A stretch of DNA of 64,000 nt from Parvularcula bermudensis HTCC2503 (GTDB lineage Bacteria > Pseudomonadota > Alphaproteobacteria > Caulobacterales > Parvularculaceae). Below, one piece after another: positions 8,545-17,158 of the stretch. The number at the start of each line of letters is the position of its first letter. Positions within the stretch are counted from its first letter, which is position 1. The notes under the pieces are model-generated. The model worked only from the letters and a program-made list of their open reading frames with translations. It had not been told where the DNA came from and searched no databases. Where the stretch lies: assembly GCF_000152825.2 (NCBI RefSeq), contig NC_014414.1:1550001-1614000 (forward strand), written 5' to 3'. The position numbers and the translations under genes were made by a program.

Positions 8545-9281
8545 CCGGCATAGCCTCTGAGAAGGGCGGCGGAAAGTTTGGTCCATCCGTCCGCCATGAC
8601 AAAGAAAGCGAGCTTAAAGGGTAAGGAGACAACGGCCGGCGGGACCATCATCATCCCCATCGCCATCAAGACCGCAGCGGTCACGAGATCGATGGCAAGA
8701 AAGGGGAGAAAGACCGCAAAGCCGATTTGAAAGGCCGTTTTGATCTCCGACAGCATGAAGGACGGCACCAGCAATGAAAGCGGGACGGTCTCCATCACAT
8801 CCTCATCCCAGCGCTCTGGGAGAGACTCTGAAAGAGCAGCGATTGTGGAGTCATGTACCCTGGCCTCCATAAACACCCGAAATGGGGCTATGGCCTCGCG
8901 AAAGGCGGTCTGTTCATCGATTTCGCCCTCTTGATAGGGGGCAATGCCGGCTTCCCACGCCTGCTGAAAGACAGGTTCCATCACAAAGAAGGTGAGGAAC
9001 AAGGCCAAAGCCATAATCATCATGCTGGGCGGCGATTGCGGGATGCCCAGTGCCTGACGCAGAAATGAAAAGACGATCACCATCAGCGGCAGACAGGTGA
9101 TCATCATCAATATGCCCGGTGCCAAGCTCAGCACCGTGACGGTCAACAGGAGCGGGATGATGTCGCCCCTCAGGGAGCCACCCATATCCGGTAAGCCCTC
9201 GACGAAAGAGGGGGCCTCCTGCGCGACGGCGGGACTAAGCAACAGCGCGCCCGCAATAATGATCAGAGAGACCAGACGCAC
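8541..9281 (-). CDS. fliP: Flagellar export gate protein FliP
   Basis: FliP is the pentameric core of the flagellar type III export gate. The 246-residue protein has an N-terminal cleavable signal ending SPAVAQ, as is usual for FliP. Then come the conserved LAPGILMMITCLPLMVIVFS and FLRQALGIPQSPPSMMIMAL blocks, and a C-terminal pair of hydrophobic helices with FQIGFAVFLPFLAIDLV and MGMMMVPP. The start is a GTG at 9281 overlapping the fliN stop, so the two are probably translationally coupled. Being next to fliN rather than fliQ/fliR is common in the Rhodobacterales-type arrangement; fliQ and fliR are elsewhere in this island. Confidence 0.96.
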   Translation of the reverse strand: MRLVSLIIIAGALLLSPAVAQEAPSFVEGLPDMGGSLRGDIIPLLLTVTVLSLAPGILMMITCLPLMVIVFSFLRQALGIPQSPPSMMIMALALFLTFFVMEPVFQQAWEAGIAPYQEGEIDEQTAFREAIAPFRVFMEARVHDSTIAALSESLPERWDEDVMETVPLSLLVPSFMLSEIKTAFQIGFAVFLPFLAIDLVTAAVLMAMGMMMVPPAVVSLPFKLAFFVMADGWTKLSAALLRGYAG

Positions 9282-9553
9282 TATTCCGCGTTTTCCTCTT
9301 TCAGATCGAGAATCCGAAGAGCGAGACTTTCAGGACCCGTATCGCCTTCGCAAAGCTCGCCTGTGGCGATGACTTGGCCGTCGACGACCAGTTCCACCGG
9401 TTCGTCCGCTCGCGAAAGAAGCGGAACCACAGTATCGGGCGCCCATTCGCTAAGCTCTTTGAGGGACATTTTCATACGCCCTACAACGACGCTGACGGGA
9501 AGCTCGATATCATAAAGGGGCTGCTTGTTCTGAGCCTTGGCGCTATCGCTCAT
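9281..9553 (-). CDS. fliN: Flagellar motor switch protein FliN
   Basis: A 90-residue, single-domain SpoA protein that forms the lower C-ring with FliM and docks export components. The segment LYDIELPVSVVVGRMKMSLK followed by ELSEWAPDTVVPL and DGQVIATGELC is classic FliN. A good ribosome site (AAGGA, about 9 bp from ATG 9553) precedes it, 24 bp after fliF. Its stop overlaps the fliP GTG start. Confidence 0.92.
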   Translation of the reverse strand: MSDSAKAQNKQPLYDIELPVSVVVGRMKMSLKELSEWAPDTVVPLLSRADEPVELVVDGQVIATGELCEGDTGPESLALRILDLKEENAE

Positions 9554-9577
9554 CGTCGATCCTTTCCGTAAAAGGGG

Positions 9578-11089
9578 TTATGCGACCCTACGATCCTCTT
9601 CGAACCACGAGTCGAGGATGGCTGCAGCATCGTCAGGGTTTTCTTCTGTCAACATCGTCAGCACTTCGGCCGCGTCGAGATTTTCCAGCTTGTCTTCGCC
9701 CTCGGCGATTTCGGCCTGGGCAAAGGGCGTTTTCGGCGAGAGTGCCGGACGAAGGACAAAGAACGCGATGCTCGCGACCAGGAGGGCAAGCACGCTGAAC
9801 TGCGCGATGTCGACCGCCCGCGGCATGACATGGGCCTCAACGAAGCCGGGCGCCGTGACCAGCTGGGGCTCCTCTCCCTCAAAGGGCAGCACACGAATGG
9901 CCAGACGGTCGCCCCGCTCATCCTCGATACCAGCCGCGTTGGCGACGAGCGTTTCGAGGGCTTCGACCTCTTCGGGAGATCTGGGGGCGGGAACGGTCTC
10001 CCCTTCTTCGTTCACCGTATACCGCTCATTGAGGAGCACGGCGACGGACAGACGGCGGACCGTCCCGGCGGCGGTTTCGATGACGCGTTCGATTTCCGTC
10101 CCGGTATAGGTGACTTCTTCGTCGCGACGCCGCTTGACCAATCGCGTCCCGGCCTCTTCGGGATCTTCGGCAGCGTCTCCATCGGGAAGATTGCTGGCAA
10201 TGGTCACAGGGATATCGGCGTCGGATTCGGCATCGGATTCCTCGGAAATCGAGCGACTGACAATTTGTCGCGAGTCGGGGTCGATGACTCGCTCTTTTTG
10301 CGCGATCGATTGCCGGTCGATATCCATGGCGACGGACACCCGGGCATTACCAGGGCCGACATGCGCCTCAAGCAAATGGGTCAAGCGCGAGGCGAGCCGA
10401 TCTTCACGGTCGATTTCATCGCCCATCGGGGATTCATCACCTGTCGCGCCGGGACCGGCGATCACCCCGCGGGCGGTATCGATGACGGCCACGGATTCGG
10501 GCCGAAGCTCCGGTACGGCGAGAGCCGTTAGATATTGGATCGATTGTGCCTGACTTTTCGACAGCCCTCCCGACGCCTCCACCGTGACCGAGGCGCTCTT
10601 ATCGAGCCGTGCCCGGCGGAAGGCCGATTGGCGAGTCACCCCAAGATGCACTCTTGCGGCGGTAACGGTGGGAATCGCCAAAATTGTACGGGTCAGTTCT
10701 CCTTCTTTTGCCCGCCAATAGGCCGCGTCGAACATATCAGAGGTTGTGGAAAACCCATTGAGGTCGTCGAGGATCTCATAGCCGGCGCCCCCCGCCGGCG
10801 GCATGCCAAGCCGGGCCAATTCCAACCGTAGACGATCGCGCTCGCCCTCGGGGACGTAAATCGCCGATCCATCGATCGTATAGGGCACCGCCATTTCGTC
10901 GAGCTTACCGATAATATCGCCCGACGCTGCTGGGCTAAGGCCTGAAAAGAGGAGGGCGTCGGTTCGCCCGCCCGCCATGAACACCATCGCCAACAGGCCG
11001 ATGGTCGCCGCAATGGCGGCGCCCCCGGCAATCAATCGCTGGCGTATAGTCAAGGACTGCCACGTCTTCAGTACCGTTGCTTGGTTCAT
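9578..11089 (-). CDS. fliF: Flagellar MS-ring protein FliF
   Basis: FliF forms the MS-ring in the inner membrane on which the C-ring and rod are built. It has a transmembrane helix at about residues 20-42, then the ring-building motifs (LDEMAVPYTIDGSAIYVPEG). The conserved YWRAKEGELTRTILAIPTV and ARVHLGVTRQSAF blocks follow, and a second transmembrane helix lies near 430-450. The last 20 residues (AAEVLTMLTEENPDDAAAIL) are the FliG-binding tail. The 503-residue length is a little short for the family. It heads the leftward fliF-fliN-fliP-fliG operon and is divergent from fliL, with a CtrA-like box between them. Confidence 0.95.
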   Translation of the reverse strand: MNQATVLKTWQSLTIRQRLIAGGAAIAATIGLLAMVFMAGGRTDALLFSGLSPAASGDIIGKLDEMAVPYTIDGSAIYVPEGERDRLRLELARLGMPPAGGAGYEILDDLNGFSTTSDMFDAAYWRAKEGELTRTILAIPTVTAARVHLGVTRQSAFRRARLDKSASVTVEASGGLSKSQAQSIQYLTALAVPELRPESVAVIDTARGVIAGPGATGDESPMGDEIDREDRLASRLTHLLEAHVGPGNARVSVAMDIDRQSIAQKERVIDPDSRQIVSRSISEESDAESDADIPVTIASNLPDGDAAEDPEEAGTRLVKRRRDEEVTYTGTEIERVIETAAGTVRRLSVAVLLNERYTVNEEGETVPAPRSPEEVEALETLVANAAGIEDERGDRLAIRVLPFEGEEPQLVTAPGFVEAHVMPRAVDIAQFSVLALLVASIAFFVLRPALSPKTPFAQAEIAEGEDKLENLDAAEVLTMLTEENPDDAAAILDSWFEEDRRVA

Positions 11090-11139
11090 GCCTACTCTAC
11101 CCGATTAAGTTGTGCGGTTTAACGATTAGGCATTGTTGC

Positions 11140-11155
11140 TTAACAAACCGTTTAC
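11140..11155 (+). promoter_or_regulatory. CtrA-like box between fliF and fliL
   Basis: TTAA, seven bases, TTTAC, 58 bp upstream of the fliL start and about 50 bp from the fliF start. Seven of eight core bases agree with TTAA-N7-TTAA. In Caulobacter, CtrA is known to activate early flagellar genes including a fliL operon, which makes the placement reasonable. Confidence 0.4.
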
Positions 11156-11212
11156 CTTCCATTGGCATTTACCTTTGGCAGCAGCCCAACAACCGTGACG
11201 AGGGACATTCCG

Positions 11213-11710
11213 ATGGCGGCAGAAACTGAAGAGGTCGAACCGAAAAAGGAGGGGGGCGGATTCCTTTTTACTGGGGTTCTGTCCGTGGTCGCCGCCGCCT
11301 CGACATTCGGGATGGTCTGGTTTGCGGCGGCCCCGCCCCCACCTGTGGATGCGGCTGCTTGCGCGGGGTTCACGGCCGAGCCGTTAACGCCGGAAGAAAT
11401 TGAGGCACGCACGGCAAAATATGTCGCTCTTGAGCCTTTTACCGTCAGTTTGGGGCCTGACGCTGGGGCGAAGCATCTTAGGATGTCGGTGGCTTTGGGC
11501 CGCCCTGCGGATGCAGTGGAATTGTCCGAATCGGAGCATTTGAGGCTTCGGGACAAGTTGCTCGAACGGCTGCGTAAGGTTGAGTTGACGACAATAACGG
11601 ATCCTGACGGAATGCCGGCCCTCAAGGAGTCTCTGCTCGATCAAGCGCAGGCCACTCTGGGTCCCGACACCGTCTATAACGTGCTCGTCACCGAATTCGT
11701 AATGCGGTGA
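11213..11710 (+). CDS. fliL: FliL-type flagellar basal-body-associated protein (first copy)
   Basis: FliL is a single-pass membrane protein that surrounds the stator and promotes motor function. Translation from ATG 11213 (GAGGG about 9 bp upstream) gives 165 residues. It has a short charged N-terminus, one transmembrane helix at about 17-37 and a periplasmic domain. That domain contains YVALEPFTVSLGPDAGAKHL and LRMSVALGRP, the FliL core, and ends VLVTEFVMR. It is first in a rightward unit of DUF6468-like gene, motE-like gene and then motA. A second FliL-type gene is at 17158. Confidence 0.85.
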   Translation: MAAETEEVEPKKEGGGFLFTGVLSVVAAASTFGMVWFAAAPPPPVDAAACAGFTAEPLTPEEIEARTAKYVALEPFTVSLGPDAGAKHLRMSVALGRPADAVELSESEHLRLRDKLLERLRKVELTTITDPDGMPALKESLLDQAQATLGPDTVYNVLVTEFVMR

Positions 11711-11729
11711 CCGCAGGGAGCTTGGTGGT

Positions 11730-13085
11730 ATGCAAATTATTTTTGATGTCGCGTTGCTGGTTATTTCAGCCTGCGCGGCGCTCTATTGTTGGTCGTTGAG
11801 CCGTCGGCTTCGCGCCCTTCAAAATCTCCGTAAGGGCGTTGGGAAAGCCCTTGTGGATCTGACCCAATCGGTCGGCTCCCTTGAGGCGCAGCTCGGCAGG
11901 CTCCGTAAGGAGGCGGCCGAGGCGACGGTCCGTCTTGAGGAGACGATCGGGAAGGCCCGCGACGCCGAGGGGCGTGTCGATTTTATGCTGGAGACGATGG
12001 ATACCCAGTCCCGTCACATCGTGAAGGACCTCAAGCGTCAGGAAACCGATATTCGTAAGCTGATGGAGGGCCGTCAAACGGAGCTTCGTACGGTTCTTCG
12101 CGACGCCACCATGGTCTGTGAGATGATGAACCGTCAGCTTGTGACGCTTGCGGAGCAGAAGCCCGTTGCCGCCGGTCGGGTGGCTGCGACCCCGTCGTCA
12201 GCGCCGCGGTCGGCCAATGAATCGGCGACACCTCGTGCGACGGACGCTAATGTGGAGTCTCCTCGTTCGGGCAAATCCCCCGTTGCGGCCCCCGCGGTTG
12301 AGGCGGTGGTGAGCGACAGGACGTCTGCGCCTCTTTCGGAAACCGAGGTCGAGGCGGCGGTCGAGGCTGTCGTTCTGGCAGGAGAGAATGACGGCGCAGC
12401 ACGGACGACGCCGTCAAAGGACGCATCGGTCACGGCGCAAGACGCCAATGCTCATGCGACCATCTCCGCCGAAAAGGTCGAGATGCGCACGGACCGGCAA
12501 CAGGAAGAAGGGGGCACGACCCCGTCGTCCGCCGCTACAGAGGCGGCGGTGCCCGTGACGCCTGCCCCTCGCAGTGAGGGGGCTGATCGGGTGCAACAGG
12601 CGAAGACATCGAAGGCGGAGGCCCCGTTGGAGATTGAGCCGTCCGTTGACGCGCAGGCGACGGAGCGCCTTGCGGCGCGGCTTTCCCGGTTGCGTCAGCA
12701 GGAGCGGCAAAAGGTCGAGGCCGTAGAGGGGGCAGCCCGTCGGTTGTCCGAGAGCGTCGAGCAGCCTAAGCGGTCTGAGCAGTCGGAGGTCGCGTCGTCT
12801 GTCGCCCTTCAGGCGGAAGCCGAGGGAAGGGCGGCTGCCTCAACGGATAACCGATCCGAGGCGGCAAAGGCCCTGGCAAAGAAAATTGAGAGCCACGCTG
12901 CGGCGAAGCGGGCCGAGAGCGGGGGAGGCGCGATCGGAGGGCCTTCGCCTAAAGTGGCCGAATTGGCCCGGCGTCTGGCGCAAAAGGCGGAGCTCCGTCG
13001 CGCGGCTGCGGATCCCAAAGGATCCGGTCTGACAAAAAATCCTTTCCCCACTGACAAACCCACGAAGAAGGTTCAGGCGTCATGA
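11730..13085 (+). CDS. Membrane-anchored coiled-coil protein, DUF6468-like, flagellar locus
   Basis: The first 20 residues (MQIIFDVALLVISACAALYC) are a hydrophobic anchor. Residues 24-145 are strongly coiled-coil in character (RLRALQNLRKGVGKALVDL, LEAQLGRLRKEAAEATVRLE). The N-terminal part resembles the DUF6468 proteins found between fliL and motE genes in alphaproteobacteria. The rest, to residue 451, is a low-complexity Ala/Glu/Ser-rich tail with further helical heptads near 320-350 and 380-440. It overlaps the next gene by 4 bp. A structural or targeting role at the motor is inferred from position only; the function is not known to me. Confidence 0.6.
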   Translation: MQIIFDVALLVISACAALYCWSLSRRLRALQNLRKGVGKALVDLTQSVGSLEAQLGRLRKEAAEATVRLEETIGKARDAEGRVDFMLETMDTQSRHIVKDLKRQETDIRKLMEGRQTELRTVLRDATMVCEMMNRQLVTLAEQKPVAAGRVAATPSSAPRSANESATPRATDANVESPRSGKSPVAAPAVEAVVSDRTSAPLSETEVEAAVEAVVLAGENDGAARTTPSKDASVTAQDANAHATISAEKVEMRTDRQQEEGGTTPSSAATEAAVPVTPAPRSEGADRVQQAKTSKAEAPLEIEPSVDAQATERLAARLSRLRQQERQKVEAVEGAARRLSESVEQPKRSEQSEVASSVALQAEAEGRAAASTDNRSEAAKALAKKIESHAAAKRAESGGGAIGGPSPKVAELARRLAQKAELRRAAADPKGSGLTKNPFPTDKPTKKVQAS

Positions 13086-13591
13086 CCAAAGGACGTATCC
13101 TCCCCGCTTATGCCTGTGCATTTGGTCTTGTGGCGGTGGGACAGTTTCTCGTGGCCGCCGAGGCCTTGCCGGAAGCGGCCGAGCGCTTTGCACCGCGCGC
13201 CTCTTCCTCGGTGAAGGCGTCCGTGCCCGAGGGGATTTCGGTCGCGGTCAACGAAGAGGGGCGGGTTAAGGACTATGAGGCGGAGATCGCCGGACAACAG
13301 GCCGAGCTGACCCGTCAGGCGGCAAAACTTCGGGCTGAGCGCGAGGCCTTGAGCCGAGAAGCGTTGCGTCTCGCCAATGCAAAGGGGACAGCCCACAAGG
13401 AGCTGGCCTCGCTTTACGCTCGCCTTCCTGCCGATAAGGCGGCCGAGATCATGATGGCCTTGAGTGCCGATCAAGCCGCCGCCTTTGTCGAGGCGATGCC
13501 CGCGCCCGCAGCTGCGGCTTTGCTGGAGGCGATGCCGTCGGATTCGGCGATTGCGGTGACCCGCGCCCTTTTGGAGAAGTCGTCGAGTTAG
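13082..13591 (+). CDS. MotE-like protein with MgtE N-terminal-type helical domain
   Basis: A 169-residue exported protein. A signal or anchor segment (ILPAYACAFGLVAVGQFLVA) is followed by a coiled coil (EAEIAGQQAELTRQAAKLRA) and a C-terminal MgtE-type domain with two short repeats, LYARLPADKAAEIMMALSAD and QAAAFVEAMPAPAAAALLEA. In alphaproteobacteria such as Sinorhizobium, MotE is a periplasmic chaperone for the MotB-binding protein MotC. No motC-like gene is visible here, so MotE-like describes the fold rather than a proven role. The gene overlaps its predecessor by 4 bp and precedes motA. Confidence 0.7.
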   Translation: MTKGRILPAYACAFGLVAVGQFLVAAEALPEAAERFAPRASSSVKASVPEGISVAVNEEGRVKDYEAEIAGQQAELTRQAAKLRAEREALSREALRLANAKGTAHKELASLYARLPADKAAEIMMALSADQAAAFVEAMPAPAAAALLEAMPSDSAIAVTRALLEKSSS

Positions 13592-13724
13592 GCGCTCTCC
13601 AGTTTCTTTTTCTTATGATTACCGAAAATTGGGAAAGCACCAGCTAGTCTGTCCGTGCCGGTGGTTAATCGTCGAGTTGTGGTGATTAACTCTTTTTACA
13701 CGGAATTTGATCAGGAAGTTAATC

Positions 13725-14582
13725 ATGCTTGCTATTGTCGGACTAGTGGTCACGCTTGTCATGGTCTTCGGCGGATATCTATTCGCCGGGGGCAAGCTGG
13801 GCATCATTCTCCACAGTCTTCCCTACGAAATGATGATGATCGGCGGGGCGGCCGTCGGGGCGTTTCTTGCCGCAAATGACTTCACCCGGATCAAGCATGC
13901 GGGCGGTGATCTGGTGGCCGCTTTCGCCGGGGCGAAATGGAAAAAGCAGGATTATCAAGAATTGCTTTGTCTGATGCACGAGTTGATCGTCGTCTTCAGA
14001 GAAAGTCCGGTGGATGTCGAAAAACATATCGAAGAGCCGGGGGAGAGTGAGATCTTTGGTCGCTATCCTCGAATCGCCAAGGATAAAGGGGCGGTTGAGC
14101 TGATCTGCGACACTATCCGCTCCATGCTCCTCAATTTTGATGACGTCCATCAGGTCGAGGAGTTGCTTGAAAAACAGCTCGATCAGAAAAAAGAAGAGAG
14201 CATGCACGGCGCGCACGCCGTCGAGCAGGTGGCCGATGCGTTGCCCGCTCTTGGGATTGTGGCGGCGGTGCTTGGGGTTATTAAGACCATGGCCTCGATC
14301 GACAAGCCGCCCGAAGTCTTGGGAAAGATGATCGGCGGCGCCCTTGTCGGGACGTTCCTCGGTGTTTTCCTTTCCTATGCTGTTGTTGGTCCCTTTGCGG
14401 CGCGAATGAAGGCGGTGCGGGAAGAAGAGCACCAATTCTACGAATTGATCCGTGAGGTGCTGGTCTCCAGCCTTCACAAACATGCGCCGAATATTTGCGT
14501 TGAAGTCGGCCGTCGTCACGTCCCCTCTGTCATGCGTCCCTCGTTTAACGAACTCGAAGAAGCACTCAAAGGCGCAGCTTAA
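13725..14582 (+). CDS. motA: Flagellar stator protein MotA
   Basis: MotA forms the proton channel of the stator with MotB. From ATG 13725 (AGGA 9 bp upstream) the protein is 285 residues. Two transmembrane helices lie at the N-terminus (LAIVGLVVTLVMVFGGYLFA and the MMMIGGAAVGAFLAA region). A cytoplasmic loop follows, then the C-terminal helix pair containing ADALPALGIVAAVLGVIKTM and MIGGALVGTFLGVFLSYAVV. An in-frame TTG at 13707 gives a longer form but has no ribosome site. The stop overlaps the flgF start (TAATG). motB is 11 kb away on the same strand. Confidence 0.95.
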   Translation: MLAIVGLVVTLVMVFGGYLFAGGKLGIILHSLPYEMMMIGGAAVGAFLAANDFTRIKHAGGDLVAAFAGAKWKKQDYQELLCLMHELIVVFRESPVDVEKHIEEPGESEIFGRYPRIAKDKGAVELICDTIRSMLLNFDDVHQVEELLEKQLDQKKEESMHGAHAVEQVADALPALGIVAAVLGVIKTMASIDKPPEVLGKMIGGALVGTFLGVFLSYAVVGPFAARMKAVREEEHQFYELIREVLVSSLHKHAPNICVEVGRRHVPSVMRPSFNELEEALKGAA

Positions 14583-15298
14583 TGCCCGATAACTCCGTCG
14601 CTCTGGTTTCCCGTCAGGGAGGTCTGCTTAAAGCGGTTCAGATGATCGCGAATAATATCGCAAACGCCTCGACCCCCGGTTTCAAGTCCGAGGGCGCTAT
14701 TTTTTCAGAATATGTGAGTGAGGGGCGGTCGCTCGCGACAAGCCTTTCAATGGGGCGGTTTGTCGGACAATCGACGGACTATGCGAGCGGGCCGCTGAAG
14801 CAAACCGGCGGCACCTATGATTTCGCGATCCAGGGCGAGGGCTTTTTTAAAGTCAGTACCCCCGCAGGTGAACGCCTGACCAGGGCCGGCTCCTACACCA
14901 CCGATCTCGAGGGTGTTATCGTCGATCCCGCAGGCAATCCGTTGCTTGACGAGGGGGGTGGTGAGATCACCATTCCGCCCGATGCGGTGAGTGTCGGTGT
15001 GGGGCAGGACGGTACACTGAGCGTCGATGGGGAGATCTTCGCGAAGATTGGTGTGTATACGCCTCTTGGCGAACCCGAGCGAGTCGGCGATAATCTGTGG
15101 AGAGTTCCCGATGGGGATGCCGTCTTCGAAGAGGGGCGTGTTCTTCAGGGATTTATCGAAGGGTCGAATGTCCAGCCGGTGGCGGAATTCGCTAAATTGA
15201 TGCTCGCCCAGCGGATGTATGAGGCCGGTCAAAAAATGGCCGACCAGGAGCATGAGCGGCTCTCCACGCTCATCGATGCAATGAGACAGCAAGGGTAA
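14582..15298 (+). CDS. flgF: Flagellar proximal rod protein FlgF
   Basis: A rod subunit exported by the flagellar apparatus. It starts on the ATG overlapping the motA stop. The N-terminal signature is LKAVQMIANNIANASTPGFK; the protein ends with VQPVAEFAKLMLAQRMYEAG and a short helix. At 238 residues it matches FlgF. The flgF-flgG pair is separated by 5 bp and followed by flgA and flgH in the canonical order. Confidence 0.92.
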   Translation: MPDNSVALVSRQGGLLKAVQMIANNIANASTPGFKSEGAIFSEYVSEGRSLATSLSMGRFVGQSTDYASGPLKQTGGTYDFAIQGEGFFKVSTPAGERLTRAGSYTTDLEGVIVDPAGNPLLDEGGGEITIPPDAVSVGVGQDGTLSVDGEIFAKIGVYTPLGEPERVGDNLWRVPDGDAVFEEGRVLQGFIEGSNVQPVAEFAKLMLAQRMYEAGQKMADQEHERLSTLIDAMRQQG

Positions 15299-15303
15299 GG
15301 GAT

Positions 15304-16089
15304 ATGGACGCACTGAGAACGGCAGCATCCGGCATGGCGGCGCAGCAAACCCGTGTCGATGTCATTGCCAATAACATCGCCAATATGTCGACCACGGCCT
15401 ATGCGGCCCGCTCGGCGGTTTTTGCGGACCTGATCTATCGGCAGGATGTCAATCCCGGTGCGATCTCCTCGACGCAAGGGACCATCGTTCCCACTGGGGT
15501 ACAGCTTGGCTTGGGCGTCCAGACCCAGGCGGTGTCGATGGATATGCGGCAAGGAGCGCTGCGGCAGACGACGAACGATCTCGACATCGCGATTGAGGGC
15601 AACGGCTTTTTCGAGATCACGCTGCCGAATGGTGAGCCCGCCTTCTCCCGCGACGGTAAGTTCGAGGTCGATCCCGACGGCCTCATGGTCAATAGTGACG
15701 GGTTTGCCCTCGCCGATGGGATCACGATCCCGCGTGAGGCGCGTCAGGTGACGATTAGTGCGGATGGGGAGGTTTTCGCTTTCTTCGATGATGCGGTCGA
15801 GGGACAGTCCATCGGGACCATTACCCTGACGTCGTTCGTCAATCCCAAGGGCCTGGAGGCGATGGGGGGAAATCTTTACCGTGAGACGACCGCGTCGGGA
15901 ACACCGATCAACGGTCAGCCGGGTCAGGATGGCCTCGGCTTGCTGCGGCAGGGATATCTTGAGGAATCCGGCGTCGATGTCGTCAGCGAGATTGCGGATC
16001 TGATCGAAGCTCAGCGGGGCTATGAATTGAATTCCAAAGTGCTGACGGCGGCGGACGAGATGTACGCCTCGGCGACGCGGATCAGATAA
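15304..16089 (+). CDS. flgG: Flagellar distal rod protein FlgG
   Basis: FlgG forms the distal rod that passes through the P- and L-rings. The N-terminus MDALRTAASGMAAQQTRVDV followed by IANNIANMSTTAYAARSAVF is the rod signature. LDIAIEGNGFFEITLPNGEP and the C-terminal EIADLIEAQRGYELNSKVLT, AADEMY blocks are diagnostic for FlgG. Its 261 residues are the usual length. Its stop overlaps the start of flgA by one base. Confidence 0.97.
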   Translation: MDALRTAASGMAAQQTRVDVIANNIANMSTTAYAARSAVFADLIYRQDVNPGAISSTQGTIVPTGVQLGLGVQTQAVSMDMRQGALRQTTNDLDIAIEGNGFFEITLPNGEPAFSRDGKFEVDPDGLMVNSDGFALADGITIPREARQVTISADGEVFAFFDDAVEGQSIGTITLTSFVNPKGLEAMGGNLYRETTASGTPINGQPGQDGLGLLRQGYLEESGVDVVSEIADLIEAQRGYELNSKVLTAADEMYASATRIR

Positions 16090-16466
16090 TGATCCTCACG
16101 GCTCTCCTTTTCCTGATGATGGGTGAGGTTCACGCCAATGCGCGCCTGCCCGCAGGTACCGTCATTGACGGGTCCGGGTTGGCCGGGAACGAGAACGATG
16201 TCGACCGGTTGGTTGGTCGACAATTGACACGGACGATTTTTCCGGGGCGGACGATTTCTTTCTCCGACACCAAAGAGGCGGACCTTGTGGACCGCAACTC
16301 GACCGTTCGGATCGTCGCGGTGAAGGGGCCCATGCGGATCGAAACCAAGGGACGGGCATTGGGCGCCGGGGCTGAGGGGGAGGAAATCCTCGTCATGAAC
16401 CTCGAAAGTCGACGGACGATTACGGCGGTCATTTCCGGACCGGGCGAGGTGAGGGTAGAACTATGA
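16089..16466 (+). CDS. flgA: Short FlgA-type P-ring assembly chaperone
   Basis: FlgA assists FlgI polymerisation in the periplasm. This copy is only 125 residues against 210-330 in most bacteria, and consists of a signal peptide (ILTALLFLMMGEVHA) plus a SAF-type domain. Within it GRQLTRTIFPGRTISFSD, VDRNSTVRIVA and MRIETKGRALGAGAEGEEIL resemble the FlgA C-terminal domain. The short form and the position between flgG and flgH fit the alphaproteobacterial type. It overlaps flgG by 1 bp and flgH by 4 bp. Confidence 0.8.
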   Translation: MILTALLFLMMGEVHANARLPAGTVIDGSGLAGNENDVDRLVGRQLTRTIFPGRTISFSDTKEADLVDRNSTVRIVAVKGPMRIETKGRALGAGAEGEEILVMNLESRRTITAVISGPGEVRVEL

Positions 16467-17158
16467 CGCGATCAAGTTTCCCTCTCTTTATCGCAGCTCT
16501 TGCAGTCTCGGCATGCACGACCACGAACGATCAGCTTCCCTATGCGGAGATTCCCACACCTGAGCCGATCGTTGCAGACCTTCCGGCGCTTGCTCCACGC
16601 AACGCGTCCTTGTGGAATCAAGAGCCGCAATCTCTATTCGGCAATCGGCGCGCCCGTAATGTCGGCGATATTTTGACAGTTATTGTCAGCGTCGATGAGC
16701 AAGCCGAAATCCAGAACTCTTTGGCCCGAAACAGGACGAACCAGGAAGATTTTTCCGTGAACGCCCTGTTCGGGATCGATCAACAGTTTCAGGATCAGCT
16801 GCCCGGCGATGCCACTTTCTCTCCCGCCGTGGGGGTGACGAGACAGGCCACCGCCGCCGGCGATGGAAGCATTACGCGGCAGGAGCGTATCACCCTCAGG
16901 CTGGCGGCGCAGGTTATCGAGCAACTGCCCAATGGGCACCTTGTCGTTGTCGGGAGCCAACGCATCCGGGTTAATCAAGAGGTCCGGGATCTCCGTCTTC
17001 AAGGTGTTGTGCGGCCTGAAGACATCACTCGGGATAACACGATCACTCACGATAAGATTGCCGCGGCGGATATCGTCTACACCGGGCAAGGACAAATTTC
17101 ACGGACGACCAATCCGAAGCCGGGATCACGTGTTCTGGACTTCATCGTACCCTTTTGA
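16463..17158 (+). CDS. flgH: Flagellar L-ring lipoprotein FlgH
   Basis: FlgH forms the outer-membrane L-ring. The signal peptide ends with the lipobox AVSAC, so the mature N-terminal cysteine is lipidated. Family motifs LFGNRRARNVGDILTVIV, GDGSITRQERITLRLAAQ and LPNGHLVVVGSQRIRVNQE are intact, as is the ending GQGQISRTTNPKPGSRVLDF. It is 231 residues, the usual length. It starts inside flgA by 4 bp and its TGA overlaps the next ATG. Confidence 0.97.
   Translation: MTRSSFPLFIAALAVSACTTTNDQLPYAEIPTPEPIVADLPALAPRNASLWNQEPQSLFGNRRARNVGDILTVIVSVDEQAEIQNSLARNRTNQEDFSVNALFGIDQQFQDQLPGDATFSPAVGVTRQATAAGDGSITRQERITLRLAAQVIEQLPNGHLVVVGSQRIRVNQEVRDLRLQGVVRPEDITRDNTITHDKIAAADIVYTGQGQISRTTNPKPGSRVLDFIVPF

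Noticed and set aside
11161-11180. TTGGCA...TTTGGCA before fliL as a sigma-54 promoter
   Set aside because: The GG-to-GC distance is 14 rather than 12 bases.
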